Of a DNA stretch of 49,875 bases, positions 1 to 12,346 are shown one piece after another. The stretch is from Isosphaeraceae bacterium (GTDB lineage Bacteria > Planctomycetota > Planctomycetia > Isosphaerales > Isosphaeraceae). Every line of letters starts with the position of its first letter. Within the stretch, counting starts at the first letter, position 1. The notes under the pieces are model-generated. The model was not told where the DNA came from. It worked only from the letters and a program-made list of their open reading frames with translations, and made no database searches. The translations under genes were made by a program, and so were the position numbers. Location of the stretch: positions 1 to 49,875 of the forward strand of contig JANXSX010000174.1 of assembly GCA_025356475.1 (NCBI GenBank), in the 5' to 3' direction.

Positions 1-167
1 GCAGTTGGTGCGCGCGTTTGGATTCGTCCGGAGTTGCTCAAGGCCCCCAGGACACCCCGAACTACCAGTTCAGGCCATAGATTGCCTTTCCAGACAGCGA
101 TCTTTACCCAAATTCGCGCACCAACTGCCGATCGCTCAGAAAATCTTCGATGTCAAGCGAATTTTCC

Positions 168-196
168 TTGGAATTGTGGTCGTGATTGAGTATAGT
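168..196 (+). promoter_or_regulatory. Candidate sigma70-type promoter upstream of rpoC
   Basis: A -35-like TTGGAA (168-173) and a -10-like TATAGT (191-196) are separated by exactly 17 bases. Transcription would begin near 203, giving rpoC a leader of about 370 nt. The rest of 1-576 holds no convincing gene; short open frames there have no family resemblance. Whether rpoB lies just upstream cannot be seen. The call rests on hexamer match and spacing only. Confidence 0.4.
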
Positions 197-222
197 TCAT
201 GTTGATCGGCTCCCTCAGTAGG

Positions 223-236
223 CTAGCTTCGGCTAG
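223..236 (+). other. UUCG-tetraloop hairpin in the rpoC leader
   Basis: CTAGC (223-227), loop TTCG (228-231) and GCTAG (232-236) form a 5-bp stem capped by a C(UUCG)G tetraloop, an exceptionally stable RNA loop. It lies about 20 nt after the predicted transcription start of the rpoC leader. It could protect the 5' end or pause polymerase; no function is shown by sequence alone. Confidence 0.4.
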
Positions 237-576
237 TGAACTTGAGTTTGCGCCCTGTGTCATGAGGTCTCCGGGCTTGCATCTTGGAGTCACTACCATC
301 GGTCCATGGAGGCTGCCGGATTGTTATCACCGGCCAGGACGGTCGTTTTCCCGCGCTGGTTCGCCCGACCTAAGGCGGATCATTTCGCGGGTATCCTCGT
401 TTCACGACCTTTCGAGTTTGCTTTCGACTTGGTCATGGTTTGCGCTTGAAGATCTGTTGCGGCCCCTGCGCCGCCATCGATTGTCGTTTACCTAAAAACT
501 ATCGAACGCCAGCGTTGACGTTCCCCCGAAACCAACCCGCTTCGGCACCCCCACGGCGTGCAGAGGAGAGTGTCTC

Positions 577-4833
<4,257 letters not shown>

Positions 4834-4846
4834 GTCGAGGCTCAGA

Positions 4847-4874
4847 ACGAGTTCGGAATCGACTCCGAACTCGT
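4847..4874 (+). repeat. Perfect 11-bp hairpin just after rpoC
   Basis: ACGAGTTCGGA (4847-4857) and TCCGAACTCGT (4864-4874) are perfect inverted copies with a 6-nt loop, starting 14 bases after the rpoC stop. There is no T-tract, so it is probably not the terminator. It sits 20 bp before the real terminator and may stabilise the 3' end of the mRNA. Confidence 0.6.
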
Positions 4875-4894
4875 GCGACTCTCAACCAAAAGCA

Positions 4895-4941
4895 CGGCCC
4901 GCCTTCTCCTCTCTACGAGGGGAAGGCGGGCCGTTTCTGTT
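4895..4941. terminator. Bidirectional Rho-independent terminator between rpoC and a convergent glycosyltransferase
   Basis: A 16-bp stem (left arm 4895-4910, right arm 4918-4933, one G-T wobble, loop 4911-4917) is followed on the plus strand by TTTCTGTT. On the minus strand it is followed by a GCTTTTGGTT run. It lies between convergent genes ending at 4833 (+) and 4980 (-), so it can serve both. Confidence 0.85.
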
Positions 4942-4979
4942 AAGCGTGGGATCTTCAATCTCCGGTCGATCCACAGGCT

Positions 4980-6173
4980 TCAGGACTTGTTGCGAAGGGC
5001 ATCAATGAGCATCTGTGTGGATCGATCCCACTGGAACGTCAGAGCTCGCTCATGGCCTAGGTTGACTCGGCGTTGTCGTTCGACTGTGTCATCAAGCAGG
5101 TTGCGGAGAACTGCAAGCAAATGATCATCACTCGTGGGATCAAAATACCACGCAGCATCGCCGCCCACTTCGGGCAAGGCGGTCGAGTTAGAGAGAGCAA
5201 CAGGGCAGCCGACCGCCATCGCCTCGATCGCTGGGATCCCGAAGCTTTCGCATAAGGACGGGAAGACCAGGGCGACCGCTTCCGAATAGGCCGCGCGAAG
5301 GACCGTGTTCTGACGATATCCGGGCATCCGGATCAGGGCTTTAGGACCTGCGTTGCTCGCCACCCTGCGCAACATCTCAGACTCCTCCGTTGACCCCGAG
5401 CCAAGCAGGACCAGGGCGAGTTCACCTCGCTGGACTTCCGGAAGGCGAGCTGTGGTTCGGATCAATCGTTCGAGGTTCTTCCTACGCTGGAAGTTAGCGA
5501 CCGAGAGGAGATAGGGCATCCCCAAAGGTAGGCCCAGATCGGCCCGGATTGTTGCCCGTTCGCGGTCGGTGGCCGGCTTGAAGAAGAGATCATCCGCACC
5601 GTTAGGGACCTGAGCAATCTTACCTCGCGACATCGGAAAGTGTTCACGCAAGCGTTCGGTATTGAAATGGGAAACCGAGAGAATCAGATCGGCCTCACTA
5701 AACACCTTGCCGAGCAGTTGCTTTCGCCGATCGCTACCATAGGTTGCATCCTGGAGGGCGTCATGACTCGTCACCGCCCGACGCGCGGTCTTGGTCGGTA
5801 GTACGTATTCCGCAGGCGAGTAGACCCAATCAACGGGACCAGTCCACCACTCAAGCGGCGGCCAGTTGGCGATCCGCCAGAGCCTGAGTGCGTCGCGAGT
5901 CCGAATAGGAAGTTCCCTACGAGGCAGGTTGCCCAGAGACTCCCAGAACGCCAGTCCGTCCGGCTCTTGAATTCGTCCCGATACCACATGAAGCTCGATA
6001 TCTGCACATTTCGACAACCGAATGAGTTGAGCCAGGGCGTGTCGGGTCACGCCGGTCGCATCTTTACAGGCATTGAGGTCGTAGACAAGCCCCAAACGCA
6101 TGCGAGTTTCTGCACTGTTTGGAATGTTCACGTTGATCGTTGTGGTTGGTCGGGGGACGCGTGACTGACTCAT
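4980..6173 (-). CDS. GT4 family (group 1) glycosyltransferase
   Basis: This is a predicted retaining nucleotide-sugar glycosyltransferase with GT-B fold, 397 aa from the chosen start. The N-terminal domain begins MRLGLVYDLNACKDATGVTR. The C-terminal donor-binding half has the typical GT4 signature CESFGIPAIEAMAVG with the EX7E arrangement, followed by the GCPVALSN and LPEVGGDAAWYFDP segments. The start is the ATG at 6171-6173, whose ATGA overlaps the stop of the upstream zinc-ribbon gene, implying translational coupling. An in-frame start 28 codons upstream would run deep into that gene and is not preferred. With the GT2 gene it suggests a glycan or polysaccharide role; the acceptor is unknown. 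Confidence 0.88.
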   Translation of the reverse strand: MSQSRVPRPTTTINVNIPNSAETRMRLGLVYDLNACKDATGVTRHALAQLIRLSKCADIELHVVSGRIQEPDGLAFWESLGNLPRRELPIRTRDALRLWRIANWPPLEWWTGPVDWVYSPAEYVLPTKTARRAVTSHDALQDATYGSDRRKQLLGKVFSEADLILSVSHFNTERLREHFPMSRGKIAQVPNGADDLFFKPATDRERATIRADLGLPLGMPYLLSVANFQRRKNLERLIRTTARLPEVQRGELALVLLGSGSTEESEMLRRVASNAGPKALIRMPGYRQNTVLRAAYSEAVALVFPSLCESFGIPAIEAMAVGCPVALSNSTALPEVGGDAAWYFDPTSDDHLLAVLRNLLDDTVERQRRVNLGHERALTFQWDRSTQMLIDALRNKS

Positions 6174-6520
6174 CGACCGAACATCCATGTCCAGACTCCA
6201 ACAAAATTGACATAGAAGATCGGCAGAAGGGCAAGAAGCACCCCGATCACAACCCAAGACGGCTTCCGGTTGGGTTGCGAGCGATCCTCACGTGAGAGAT
6301 ACTTCCGGCACGACGGACACCACTCCGCGTCGTCGTAAATCTCCTCACTACAGAACGGGCATGGCTGGGTTGAGGTCTCGTCCTCCTCGTCCCATGACCC
6401 ATCGCCGACATCTGATCCACACGAAGGACACCTTTCGTCATCCTCGTCGATTTTGACCCCACATTGGGGGCAAGAGTAGACCGACTCCCCCTCACGGAGT
6501 TGAAAGCAACTGCGACCCAT
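6170..6520 (-). CDS. Double zinc-ribbon, single-span membrane protein
   Basis: This 116-aa protein has two zinc-ribbon units: SCPQCGVKIDEDDERCPSCG in the first 40 residues and PCPFCSEEIYDDAEWCPSCRK in the middle. Each has two CxxC pairs. They are separated by an acidic linker (GDGSWDEEDETS). The C-terminus has one hydrophobic helix (WVVIGVLLALLPIFYVNFVGVW) ending at residue 116. This is a common layout for membrane-tethered zinc-ribbon proteins of unknown function. It lies 72 bp after the GT2 gene and its stop overlaps the start of the GT4 gene by four bases, so all three are probably one transcript. The role is unknown; the zinc ribbons may mediate protein-protein contact. Confidence 0.8.
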   Translation of the reverse strand: MGRSCFQLREGESVYSCPQCGVKIDEDDERCPSCGSDVGDGSWDEEDETSTQPCPFCSEEIYDDAEWCPSCRKYLSREDRSQPNRKPSWVVIGVLLALLPIFYVNFVGVWTWMFGR

Positions 6521-6592
6521 CGCCCTCGCCTCCCAGTAAGGTGTGGAACCACTCGAGGACTGAATCGATAAGGTGGATGACTCGGGAGATTG

Positions 6593-7441
6593 TCAATCAC
6601 CGAACGCATAACGAACAATGCACCAGAGGGCCTGGAAGCCATCTTTGATGCCAATATGTTTGCCTTCGCTGTAGTCTCTGCCGTTATAACTACAGGGGAC
6701 TTCGTAGATGCGACACTTGCGCGCGGGACGACCTTCAAGTTCGGGGAGTCGCAACCGAGCGACCTTGGCAGTCACTTCAGGCTCGAAGCCGAACCGATCA
6801 CTCTTCAGGGTGATCCGCTGCAAGACCTCACGACGGAAAACTTTGTAACATACTTCCATATCTGTCAAGTTTAGATCTGTAAACATGTTGGAGAGTAGGG
6901 TGAGAAATTGGTTGCCCATTGAGTGCCAGAAGTGGAGCACCCGGTGGTTTTCTCCTCCTGCGAACCGAGACCCGTAGACCACATCAGCATAGCCTTCGAC
7001 GATCGGTTGGATGAGTTTGAGATATTCCGAGGGGTCGTATTCCAGGTCGGCATCCTGAACGATCACAAGGTTGCCGGTCGCGTGCTTGAATCCGGTCCGG
7101 AGCGCAGCCCCTTTACCTTGGTTCACCGTATGGAACAGAATGGTCAGATCCGTTTCGGTCTTCTGCCACTCTTGTAGAAGTTCGCGGGTGCCGTCGGTTG
7201 AGCAGTCATCGACCAGAATGATCTGCTTCTTGATCGGGACCGCGCGGACTCGCCGGAGAATCTCGTGGATGGTCCGCATTTCTTTATAGACAGGAATCAC
7301 AACCGATAGGACCAGATCTTCAGGGATTTGATAGAGCCCTAGTCTTCGACACGTTCCCTCCCCAAGCCAAGCGGTCAGTTGCTCAATGCGGTCGCGTTCA
7401 TCAGCCGGAACGCCAGGATTCGAGGGAGTTCGTGAGTCCAT
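6593..7441 (-). CDS. GT2 family glycosyltransferase (dolichyl-phosphate mannosyltransferase-like)
   Basis: This 282-aa inverting glycosyltransferase with GT-A fold shows the family core in order: [46 protein letters not shown], and the metal-binding DADLEYDP. These are followed by VYGSRFAGG and the C-terminal [12 protein letters not shown] and [12 protein letters not shown] segments seen in DPM1/polyprenyl-phosphate glycosyltransferases. There is no C-terminal membrane domain, so it is the short soluble type. It probably loads a sugar onto a lipid carrier. It is the first gene of the minus-strand unit with the zinc-ribbon and GT4 genes. Confidence 0.92.
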   Translation of the reverse strand: MDSRTPSNPGVPADERDRIEQLTAWLGEGTCRRLGLYQIPEDLVLSVVIPVYKEMRTIHEILRRVRAVPIKKQIILVDDCSTDGTRELLQEWQKTETDLTILFHTVNQGKGAALRTGFKHATGNLVIVQDADLEYDPSEYLKLIQPIVEGYADVVYGSRFAGGENHRVLHFWHSMGNQFLTLLSNMFTDLNLTDMEVCYKVFRREVLQRITLKSDRFGFEPEVTAKVARLRLPELEGRPARKCRIYEVPCSYNGRDYSEGKHIGIKDGFQALWCIVRYAFGD

Positions 7442-7752
7442 CGCGGAAGCAACCTCCGAAGCAGCAAAAATCGAACGAACTTACGCTCAAATCTGGCTCT
7501 GAGTCGAGTTCAACGAGGTCCCATCATACCGATCGGACGCCGTCTCGGGAAAGGACCTCTGGGTCCTGAGCACGGCGGTTTCTTCCTCATGGTCAGGATA
7601 TGGAGATCGAGGCTGGGTATCTTTCACGTCAACGTTTCCAGGAATGCCGGCCCATAGCCGGTGGTCAAGCGAGGAAGGAGCGATACCACCGGACGAGCTG
7701 ACACCTTCAAAAATCGGACCCCACCGCAACGTCATGGAGGCTGGCAATCGAT

Positions 7753-7810
7753 AAAAACACGACAACCTGCCAGCCCCACCGCAAATGCGGAGAGCTGTCA
7801 GGTCGTCGTG
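7753..7810 (-). terminator. Rho-independent terminator of the Cys/Tyr-rich lipoprotein gene
   Basis: On the minus strand a 16-bp near-perfect stem (arms 7795-7810 and 7758-7773, two mismatches) contains a smaller inner CCGC/GCGG hairpin and ends in TTTTT (7757-7753). It begins 32 bp after the lipoprotein stop. The stretch 7442-7752 between it and the GT2 start holds nothing I recognise. Confidence 0.8.
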
Positions 7811-7841
7811 TTGATCGCTGTGCATCTAAGTCTAAATAGAC

Positions 7842-8498
7842 TCAGATGTTGGGATTGACGGCGGGTACGGCGGGTACAGCCGGAACCTTCAGCTCAGTGG
7901 CTGGGACCGTTCCGGCGGGGGCGGGGTCGCCGGCGGGGGCAGCGTCACCAGCGGGCGGGGGCATCGGAACTTCGGTCGCCGGGGCGGCGGGGACCTGAGC
8001 AGCCGGGGCCATGGCGGGAGCGAACGACTGGGGGGTTCCTTTCGTGGCGGGAACGGCAGCGGGCATCATTTTGGTCGTGGTCAGCGGGGTGCTGTACGAC
8101 TGGGTGCTAGCCATCGGGCTCTGCGCGGCGGCGTACACCGGAGCGGAGTACGAAACCGAGCTGTAGCAGCCGTAAACGGCCGGGGCCGGGGAGCAAACAT
8201 CGCACGAAGCGACTACGGCAGGAGCGCAGTGAGCCCGCTTCTTGTGATGGAACAGGCCACCGAACATCTTCTTGTGGCCATGCTTGCTGGTGTGGCAAGA
8301 GCTGTAGCAGCTATCGCTATAGCAAGATGAGCTGTAGCAGCTATCGCTATAGCAGCTCGCCACAACCGTGGTGTAGCTCACGCTGTTGCATGAGCTGTAG
8401 CAGCTCGAATGACATGAGGCGACGGGGGTTACGTCGCAGCTCTTGTGCTTGCAGCCCAGGCTCGTCAGGGCCATGAGCATCACAATCGTTCCCTGCAT
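7842..8498 (-). CDS. Ser/Cys/Tyr-rich putative lipoprotein
   Basis: This 218-aa protein has no recognised enzymatic domain. It starts at the ATG at 8498, preceded by TTGGAGAGAACACCG, which gives a short lipoprotein signal MQGTIVMLMALTSLGC with cleavage before the Cys. Residues after the lipobox form a low-complexity zone dominated by SCYS units, including two near-identical 10-residue repeats (SCYSDSCYSS). A Lys/His-rich stretch (KHGHKKMFGGLFHHKKRAH) follows, and the tail is long and rich in Pro, Ala and Val with PAG and PAVPAV repeats. It is probably an exposed cell-envelope protein. The many cysteines suggest disulfide cross-linking or metal binding; this is inference. A longer in-frame version to 8621 lacks a signal peptide. 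Confidence 0.7.
   Translation of the reverse strand: MQGTIVMLMALTSLGCKHKSCDVTPVASCHSSCYSSCNSVSYTTVVASCYSDSCYSSSCYSDSCYSSCHTSKHGHKKMFGGLFHHKKRAHCAPAVVASCDVCSPAPAVYGCYSSVSYSAPVYAAAQSPMASTQSYSTPLTTTKMMPAAVPATKGTPQSFAPAMAPAAQVPAAPATEVPMPPPAGDAAPAGDPAPAGTVPATELKVPAVPAVPAVNPNI
8299..8354 (-). repeat. 30-bp tandem duplication encoding the SCYSDSCYSS repeats
   Basis: The same 26-base sequence occurs at 8299-8324 and 8329-8354, a period of 30 bp or ten codons, inside the Cys/Tyr-rich lipoprotein gene. It shows recent expansion of the Ser-Cys-Tyr zone. Confidence 0.85.
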
Positions 8499-9208
8499 CG
8501 GTGTTCTCTCCAAGGTGTGGTCAAAGGATCCATCAGACAAAACAGCCAACTGCGAAAATCGCGCCGGACAGTAGCAGTAGGGACCAAATCCCAGCCCGAC
8601 AACGGTGACCCGAGCGATCAACTGCAGGTCATTCGAGGCGTCGAGTTCATCTGCACAGGCCGTATCTCTTATTTAGATACCCCAAACTCTAAACCCTAAA
8701 CGATCGAGAAGCAATTCCAAACGGCAAAATGGACCAAAAAACCAGCCAAGGCGAACTGGATTGACTTTTCTGATTTGATGTTCTTTGCCGTTTCACTCGA
8801 GTCACTCCACTCGCAAATTGAAGGGCAATCGGGTCCGGCTTAGAGGACAAGCCTGCCTTGCCTTACCCATGTATCTAACCCATTTCCACTCAGATTTAAC
8901 GGTAGCTATTCAGCGAGCAACGGAATCTGGATCTAGATTTCGAGTCTAGATGGGATCAAAGTGGCCCCGATCTTCCTCATCTTGCGCAATCGACAGACCG
9001 GTTCGTGGTCTTCACGGCGCTTGCATGCCTCAGTTGGCCGTTAACGTCGCCTCGGGATTGGCGTGCGGCACTCACCAGCGGACATCGAGCGGTCTCCAAT
9101 TTCGTTACTCAACGGGATCGGAATGGACCAGGTCGTTCGAAAGCACCCGTTCTAGGCATCGCTTGATCGATCGGCTAGAATTCCAGAATACAAGTCTGGA
9201 GGGCGATC
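8499..9208. other. Intergenic region between divergent genes
   Basis: No gene is visible in these 710 bases. It must hold the promoters of the minus-strand lipoprotein gene and the plus-strand membrane-protein unit. The one clear symmetry is ATCTAGA (8931-8937) with TCTAGAT (8945-8951), a 7-bp inverted repeat with a 7-nt spacer that could be an operator. Confidence 0.5.
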
Positions 9209-9847
9209 GTGGGCCGAAATCACAGCCGTGCATCCGAGATGACCAGCGATTCCGCATCGACTGAGAGCAACCTGCCGCTCTGGGCGACCCGCCTAATCTC
9301 ACTTGGGCTCCTCTTTCATCTCACTGCGATCGTCGCAGGAGTCCTGGCTGCCCCGCCAGCCTCGGACCTACAGAGGGGCGTTGCCGACCTGTTTGCGCCC
9401 TACTATGGCTGGATTGACCAGGGGTATTCCTACCGTTACTACTCCCCGGCCCCCCCGCCAACGCCTGTGATCAAGGCGATTGTTCATTATGCCGACGGTC
9501 GGTCGGACGAAACGGTGCGGATTCCCGATCGCAACCTTAAGCCTCGCTTGAGATATCAACGTCAGCTTGCGATTACGAATGCACTCGCTTCGGAATTGGG
9601 GAGTGCTAGGCACCAGGAGGATGGCGAGCCGGTCACCTGGGCCTGGGCTCCCGCCTTCGCTCGTCATATCGGCAGATCCCACCCAGGGGCAGTGAGTGTG
9701 ACACTCACCCTGGAACAACACCTGATTCCCGATCCCGACCTGATCGCCGAGGAGATTGCTCGCACCGGCCGGTCAATCGACCTCGACGATCCTCGCTTTT
9801 ACACGGTGCCTCAAAGGATCGGAGACTTTCCATGCGAAGGCTCGTGA
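9209..9847 (+). CDS. Membrane-anchored hypothetical protein preceding the HTTM gene
   Basis: This 212-aa protein of unknown family has one hydrophobic segment near residues 25-48 (LWATRLISLGLLFHLTAIVAGVLAA). A mainly extracytoplasmic domain of about 160 residues follows, with an APYYGWIDQGYSYRYYSP motif. The start is a GTG at 9209, six bases after GGAGG; the ATG at 9239 is the weaker alternative. Its last 16 bases overlap the start of the HTTM gene. Small proteins of this type often precede HTTM genes in planctomycetes (from memory), so it is probably a partner of that enzyme. Confidence 0.75.
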   Translation: MGRNHSRASEMTSDSASTESNLPLWATRLISLGLLFHLTAIVAGVLAAPPASDLQRGVADLFAPYYGWIDQGYSYRYYSPAPPPTPVIKAIVHYADGRSDETVRIPDRNLKPRLRYQRQLAITNALASELGSARHQEDGEPVTWAWAPAFARHIGRSHPGAVSVTLTLEQHLIPDPDLIAEEIARTGRSIDLDDPRFYTVPQRIGDFPCEGS

Positions 9848-11274
9848 CCGGTCCTTTCGCGTATCTGTTGGAACTCACCAGGGCGATTCGCCAAGGATGG
9901 GACCGTTTCTTCTTTAGCCCGGTCGATCCCACGCCTCTCGGCCTAATCCGGCTTGGAACCGGAGCGCTCCTGTTCTGGAGCCTCGCGGTCGCCGGTTTCG
10001 ATCTCCAAGCCTATTTCGGTAAGACGGGCTGGGCGAATACCGACTACGTCCGTGCAAGGTTGGCCGAGCAGTCCCCGACGGCCTGGTCGTTCTGGTTCTT
10101 CGTTCCGGACAACGCCCTCTTACCGGTCTGGGTCGGTTGCTTGGTGGTCCTTGCGTTCTACACCGTTGGGCTCTGGAGCCGAGTGTCCGCGATCCTGGCC
10201 TGGGTGATCGCAGTCTCGACCGCTCGACGGACACCGTATTTGCTCTACGGGTTTGACCAGGTTGTCGCAATCTGGGCGCTCTATTTGGCCGCCAGTGGGG
10301 CCAGTGGCCAGGCGGTTTCGCTCGACCGATGGATCGCTCGATTTCGAAGTTCTCGGGCGGAGGCTGCACGTCTTAAGAAGGACGGGAAATTCGTGATCCC
10401 GGCAGGGGTCCCCGAGTCATCGGTCTCCGCGAACCTCGGTATCCGACTGATCCAGATTCATCTCGTTCTGATCTATGGGATGGCCGGGCTAGCGAAGCTT
10501 CGTGGAGAGCCCTGGTGGGATGGATCGGCAGGCTGGGGCCTCGTGGCTGCTGGCGAGTTTCGGCTCTTCGACCTGACCTGGCTCGCCAGCTTCCCTCTGC
10601 TCCTTCAACTCGGGACCCACCTCGGGTTACTGATGGAATTGTCCTATCCGATCGCCATCTGGATTCCCCAAATTCGCCCGCTTATGATGGCGCTGGTCGT
10701 CCTGATGCACCTGGCGATCGGATTCACGTTGGGGCTTGTCGAATTTTCCCTGGCCATGATTGTCGGGAACATTGCGTTCGCCTCGGGAGCCTGGCTGCGG
10801 AGCCTGGCTGCAGGGCAGGGGAGTGGTTCCTATGCCCGTGTCTTATATGATGGCGCGTGCCCTCGCTGTCGAGCTTCGATCGCCCTATTCACCGCTGGAG
10901 ACCCAGCCCGCCTGATCGAGCCAATCGACTTGACTGCCGTTGATGTGAAGTCCATCAACCCCAGTCTCACCCCTGAAGCGTGCATGCGATCCATGCATGT
11001 TGTTCGGACGGATGGGCGAGTCTTTGAGGGTTTTGAGGCCGTCCTTCAGGTCGCGCGATGTGCTCCAATGTTCTGGCCGCTTGCTCTGTTTGGCGTGGTC
11101 CCAGGGGTCACCTTTGTGGGACGACGGATCTATCATCGAATCGCGGCGTCAAGACCTCGTGATGTCGTCTGTAACGACGAGGTCTGCGCATTGCCCACAG
11201 CCACTGCGCCAAAGTCGTCGACATCCGGGAGGTCCACCGATGAGTCTGAAAGGCCGCGATCCGTCCGACATTGA
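9832..11274 (+). CDS. HTTM domain membrane protein fused to a DCC (DUF393) thiol-oxidoreductase-like domain
   Basis: The N-terminal 310 or so residues of this 480-aa protein are a multi-span HTTM domain, the membrane fold of vitamin K-dependent gamma-carboxylase. Hydrophobic helices include PLGLIRLGTGALLFWSLAVA, VWVGCLVVLAFYTVGLW, IQIHLVLIYGMAGLAKL and MMALVVLMHLAIGFTLG. From residue 335 a DCC/DUF393 domain begins, with the signature YDGACPRC at 339-346 holding the CxxC pair C343/C346. HTTM and DCC proteins are often neighbours; here they form one chain. The start is the ATG at 9832 after GGATCGGAG, overlapping the previous gene by 16 bp. The substrate is unknown, but the fusion suggests a membrane redox role, perhaps quinone-linked (inference). 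Confidence 0.85.
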   Translation: MRRLVTGPFAYLLELTRAIRQGWDRFFFSPVDPTPLGLIRLGTGALLFWSLAVAGFDLQAYFGKTGWANTDYVRARLAEQSPTAWSFWFFVPDNALLPVWVGCLVVLAFYTVGLWSRVSAILAWVIAVSTARRTPYLLYGFDQVVAIWALYLAASGASGQAVSLDRWIARFRSSRAEAARLKKDGKFVIPAGVPESSVSANLGIRLIQIHLVLIYGMAGLAKLRGEPWWDGSAGWGLVAAGEFRLFDLTWLASFPLLLQLGTHLGLLMELSYPIAIWIPQIRPLMMALVVLMHLAIGFTLGLVEFSLAMIVGNIAFASGAWLRSLAAGQGSGSYARVLYDGACPRCRASIALFTAGDPARLIEPIDLTAVDVKSINPSLTPEACMRSMHVVRTDGRVFEGFEAVLQVARCAPMFWPLALFGVVPGVTFVGRRIYHRIAASRPRDVVCNDEVCALPTATAPKSSTSGRSTDESERPRSVRH

Positions 11275-11584
11275 GTCCAACTCTCAGCCCGAACCACGTA
11301 GGCTCTTCCTTCACGAACCTGGTTGGCAGGTGGGGCTTAAGGTCGGAAGTATCCGTGAAAATTGCTACCAGATGGCACCCGGTCAAGAGTACTACCATCG
11401 CCTATCCGACGGCGAAATCTACATTGCACGTGCGGATGAGAAGCTCTGCCTAGCATGCGCAGCCCGTCGAGGCTTGCTCTCCTCCGAGGCGAAAAGCCTT
11501 CGCGAGGCGATTGCCAGCTTTGAATACGTCGCGCACCTCGACTCGAATCCCGACATCGAACTAGGCCCGGCACCCACGGATTGA
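11240..11584 (+). CDS. Hypothetical protein in the HTTM unit
   Basis: This 114-aa protein has no family I recognise. The start is the ATG at 11240, preceded by GGGAGG at 11227-11232; it overlaps the end of the HTTM-DCC gene by 35 bp, so it belongs to that transcript. No signal peptide or membrane helix is visible. The middle has a compact segment GWQVGLKVGSIRENCYQM and then a CLAC pair (EKLCLACAARRG) in a basic context, possibly half of a metal site. A longer in-frame version starting inside the upstream gene is not supported. Confidence 0.65.
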   Translation: MSLKGRDPSDIESNSQPEPRRLFLHEPGWQVGLKVGSIRENCYQMAPGQEYYHRLSDGEIYIARADEKLCLACAARRGLLSSEAKSLREAIASFEYVAHLDSNPDIELGPAPTD

Positions 11585-11831
11585 CGCATCTTGCTCCCAG
11601 CCGATCAAAAATGGGCTCGAATTGCTGCGCGAGATTCCCCGGGCCGATTCAGCCTGGCATTGAGCGGCGAACGGAGACGTGCTGCGCCATACCCACTTGG
11701 TACAGGTCCTTGCACTGCATGCAGCATTTGAGTCGGAGCGGGAAGGATCACGTTCGAGGACTTCGGGAGCACGATCCGACTTCCGAGTCCCGTCGTAGAG
11801 TAAAGCGGCTTTGGCTATGTCTGCGACCATC

Positions 11832-11871
11832 TTGACTTCTCCTGTCGAAATAGGGATGATTCCTCCTGTCG
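11832..11871 (+). promoter_or_regulatory. Candidate promoter and operator of the Rrf2-sulfate transporter unit
   Basis: TTGACT (11832-11837), a 17-bp spacer and GATGAT (11855-11860) form a plausible promoter ending 27 bp before the Rrf2 start. CTCCTGTCG occurs twice, at 11839-11847 and 11863-11871, 24 bp apart. One copy lies in the -35/-10 spacer and the other over the expected start point. That placement fits an autorepression operator for the Rrf2 protein. The bases 11585-11831 hold no recognised gene. Confidence 0.4.
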
Positions 11872-11887
11872 GAGTGGAAAGGCCGCA

Positions 11888-12337
11888 ATGAGCGTCTCCT
11901 CGAAGTGTTACTATGCGCTCAGGGCGATCTACGCCCTCGCCCAGCACGATCGTCCCGAACCGATGAAGATTGCCGAGATTGCCGAGCAGGAGAAAATCCC
12001 GATTCGGTTTCTCGAAGTGATCCTCGCTCAGTTGAAGGGGGGCGGGTTCGTGCAGAGCCGCAGAGGGGCTGACGGAGGCTATCGATTGGCTCGGCCTGCG
12101 GAAAGCTTGACGGTGGGCGAGATCATGCGGTACGTCGATGGCCCGATTGCCCCGGTCGATTGTGTCAGCCAGATGCGCCCCAAGGAATGTGAATTCCACG
12201 GTGAGTGTCACTTCTTCGGATTCTGGGGGCGGGTTCGCCAAGCCATCAGCGATGTCGTGGACAAGACAACATTCGCCGACCTGATCCAGGAGGCGAAAAA
12301 TCGCCAGCATGGCTATGTCGGTGACTGGACGATATGA
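11888..12337 (+). CDS. Rrf2 family transcriptional regulator with a three-cysteine motif
   Basis: This 149-aa winged-helix regulator has the length and layout of Rrf2 proteins. The N-terminus SSKCYYALRAIYALAQ is the first helix. IAEQEKIPIRFLEVILAQLKGGGFVQSRRGADGGYRLAR is the DNA-binding wing. Three cysteines, C92, C101 and C107 (C-x8-C-x5-C), sit where IscR, NsrR and RsrR carry their Fe-S ligands, though the spacing is not the IscR one. It lies directly ahead of a sulfate/thiosulfate importer. It is therefore probably a sulfur or cysteine status regulator, like CymR in Firmicutes, or an Fe-S sensor. Its stop is 9 bases before the next start. Confidence 0.88.
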   Translation: MSVSSKCYYALRAIYALAQHDRPEPMKIAEIAEQEKIPIRFLEVILAQLKGGGFVQSRRGADGGYRLARPAESLTVGEIMRYVDGPIAPVDCVSQMRPKECEFHGECHFFGFWGRVRQAISDVVDKTTFADLIQEAKNRQHGYVGDWTI

Positions 12338-12346
12338 GGGAATGGC

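Noticed and set aside
7487-7825. Minus-strand open frame of 112 codons downstream of the Cys/Tyr-rich lipoprotein
   Set aside because: It begins inside the loop region of the lipoprotein terminator, has no ribosome-binding site and no family resemblance.
11561-12310. Minus-strand open frame of 249 codons over the Rrf2 gene
   Set aside because: It covers the Rrf2 gene, which has clear family structure and operon context, and it has no recognisable features.
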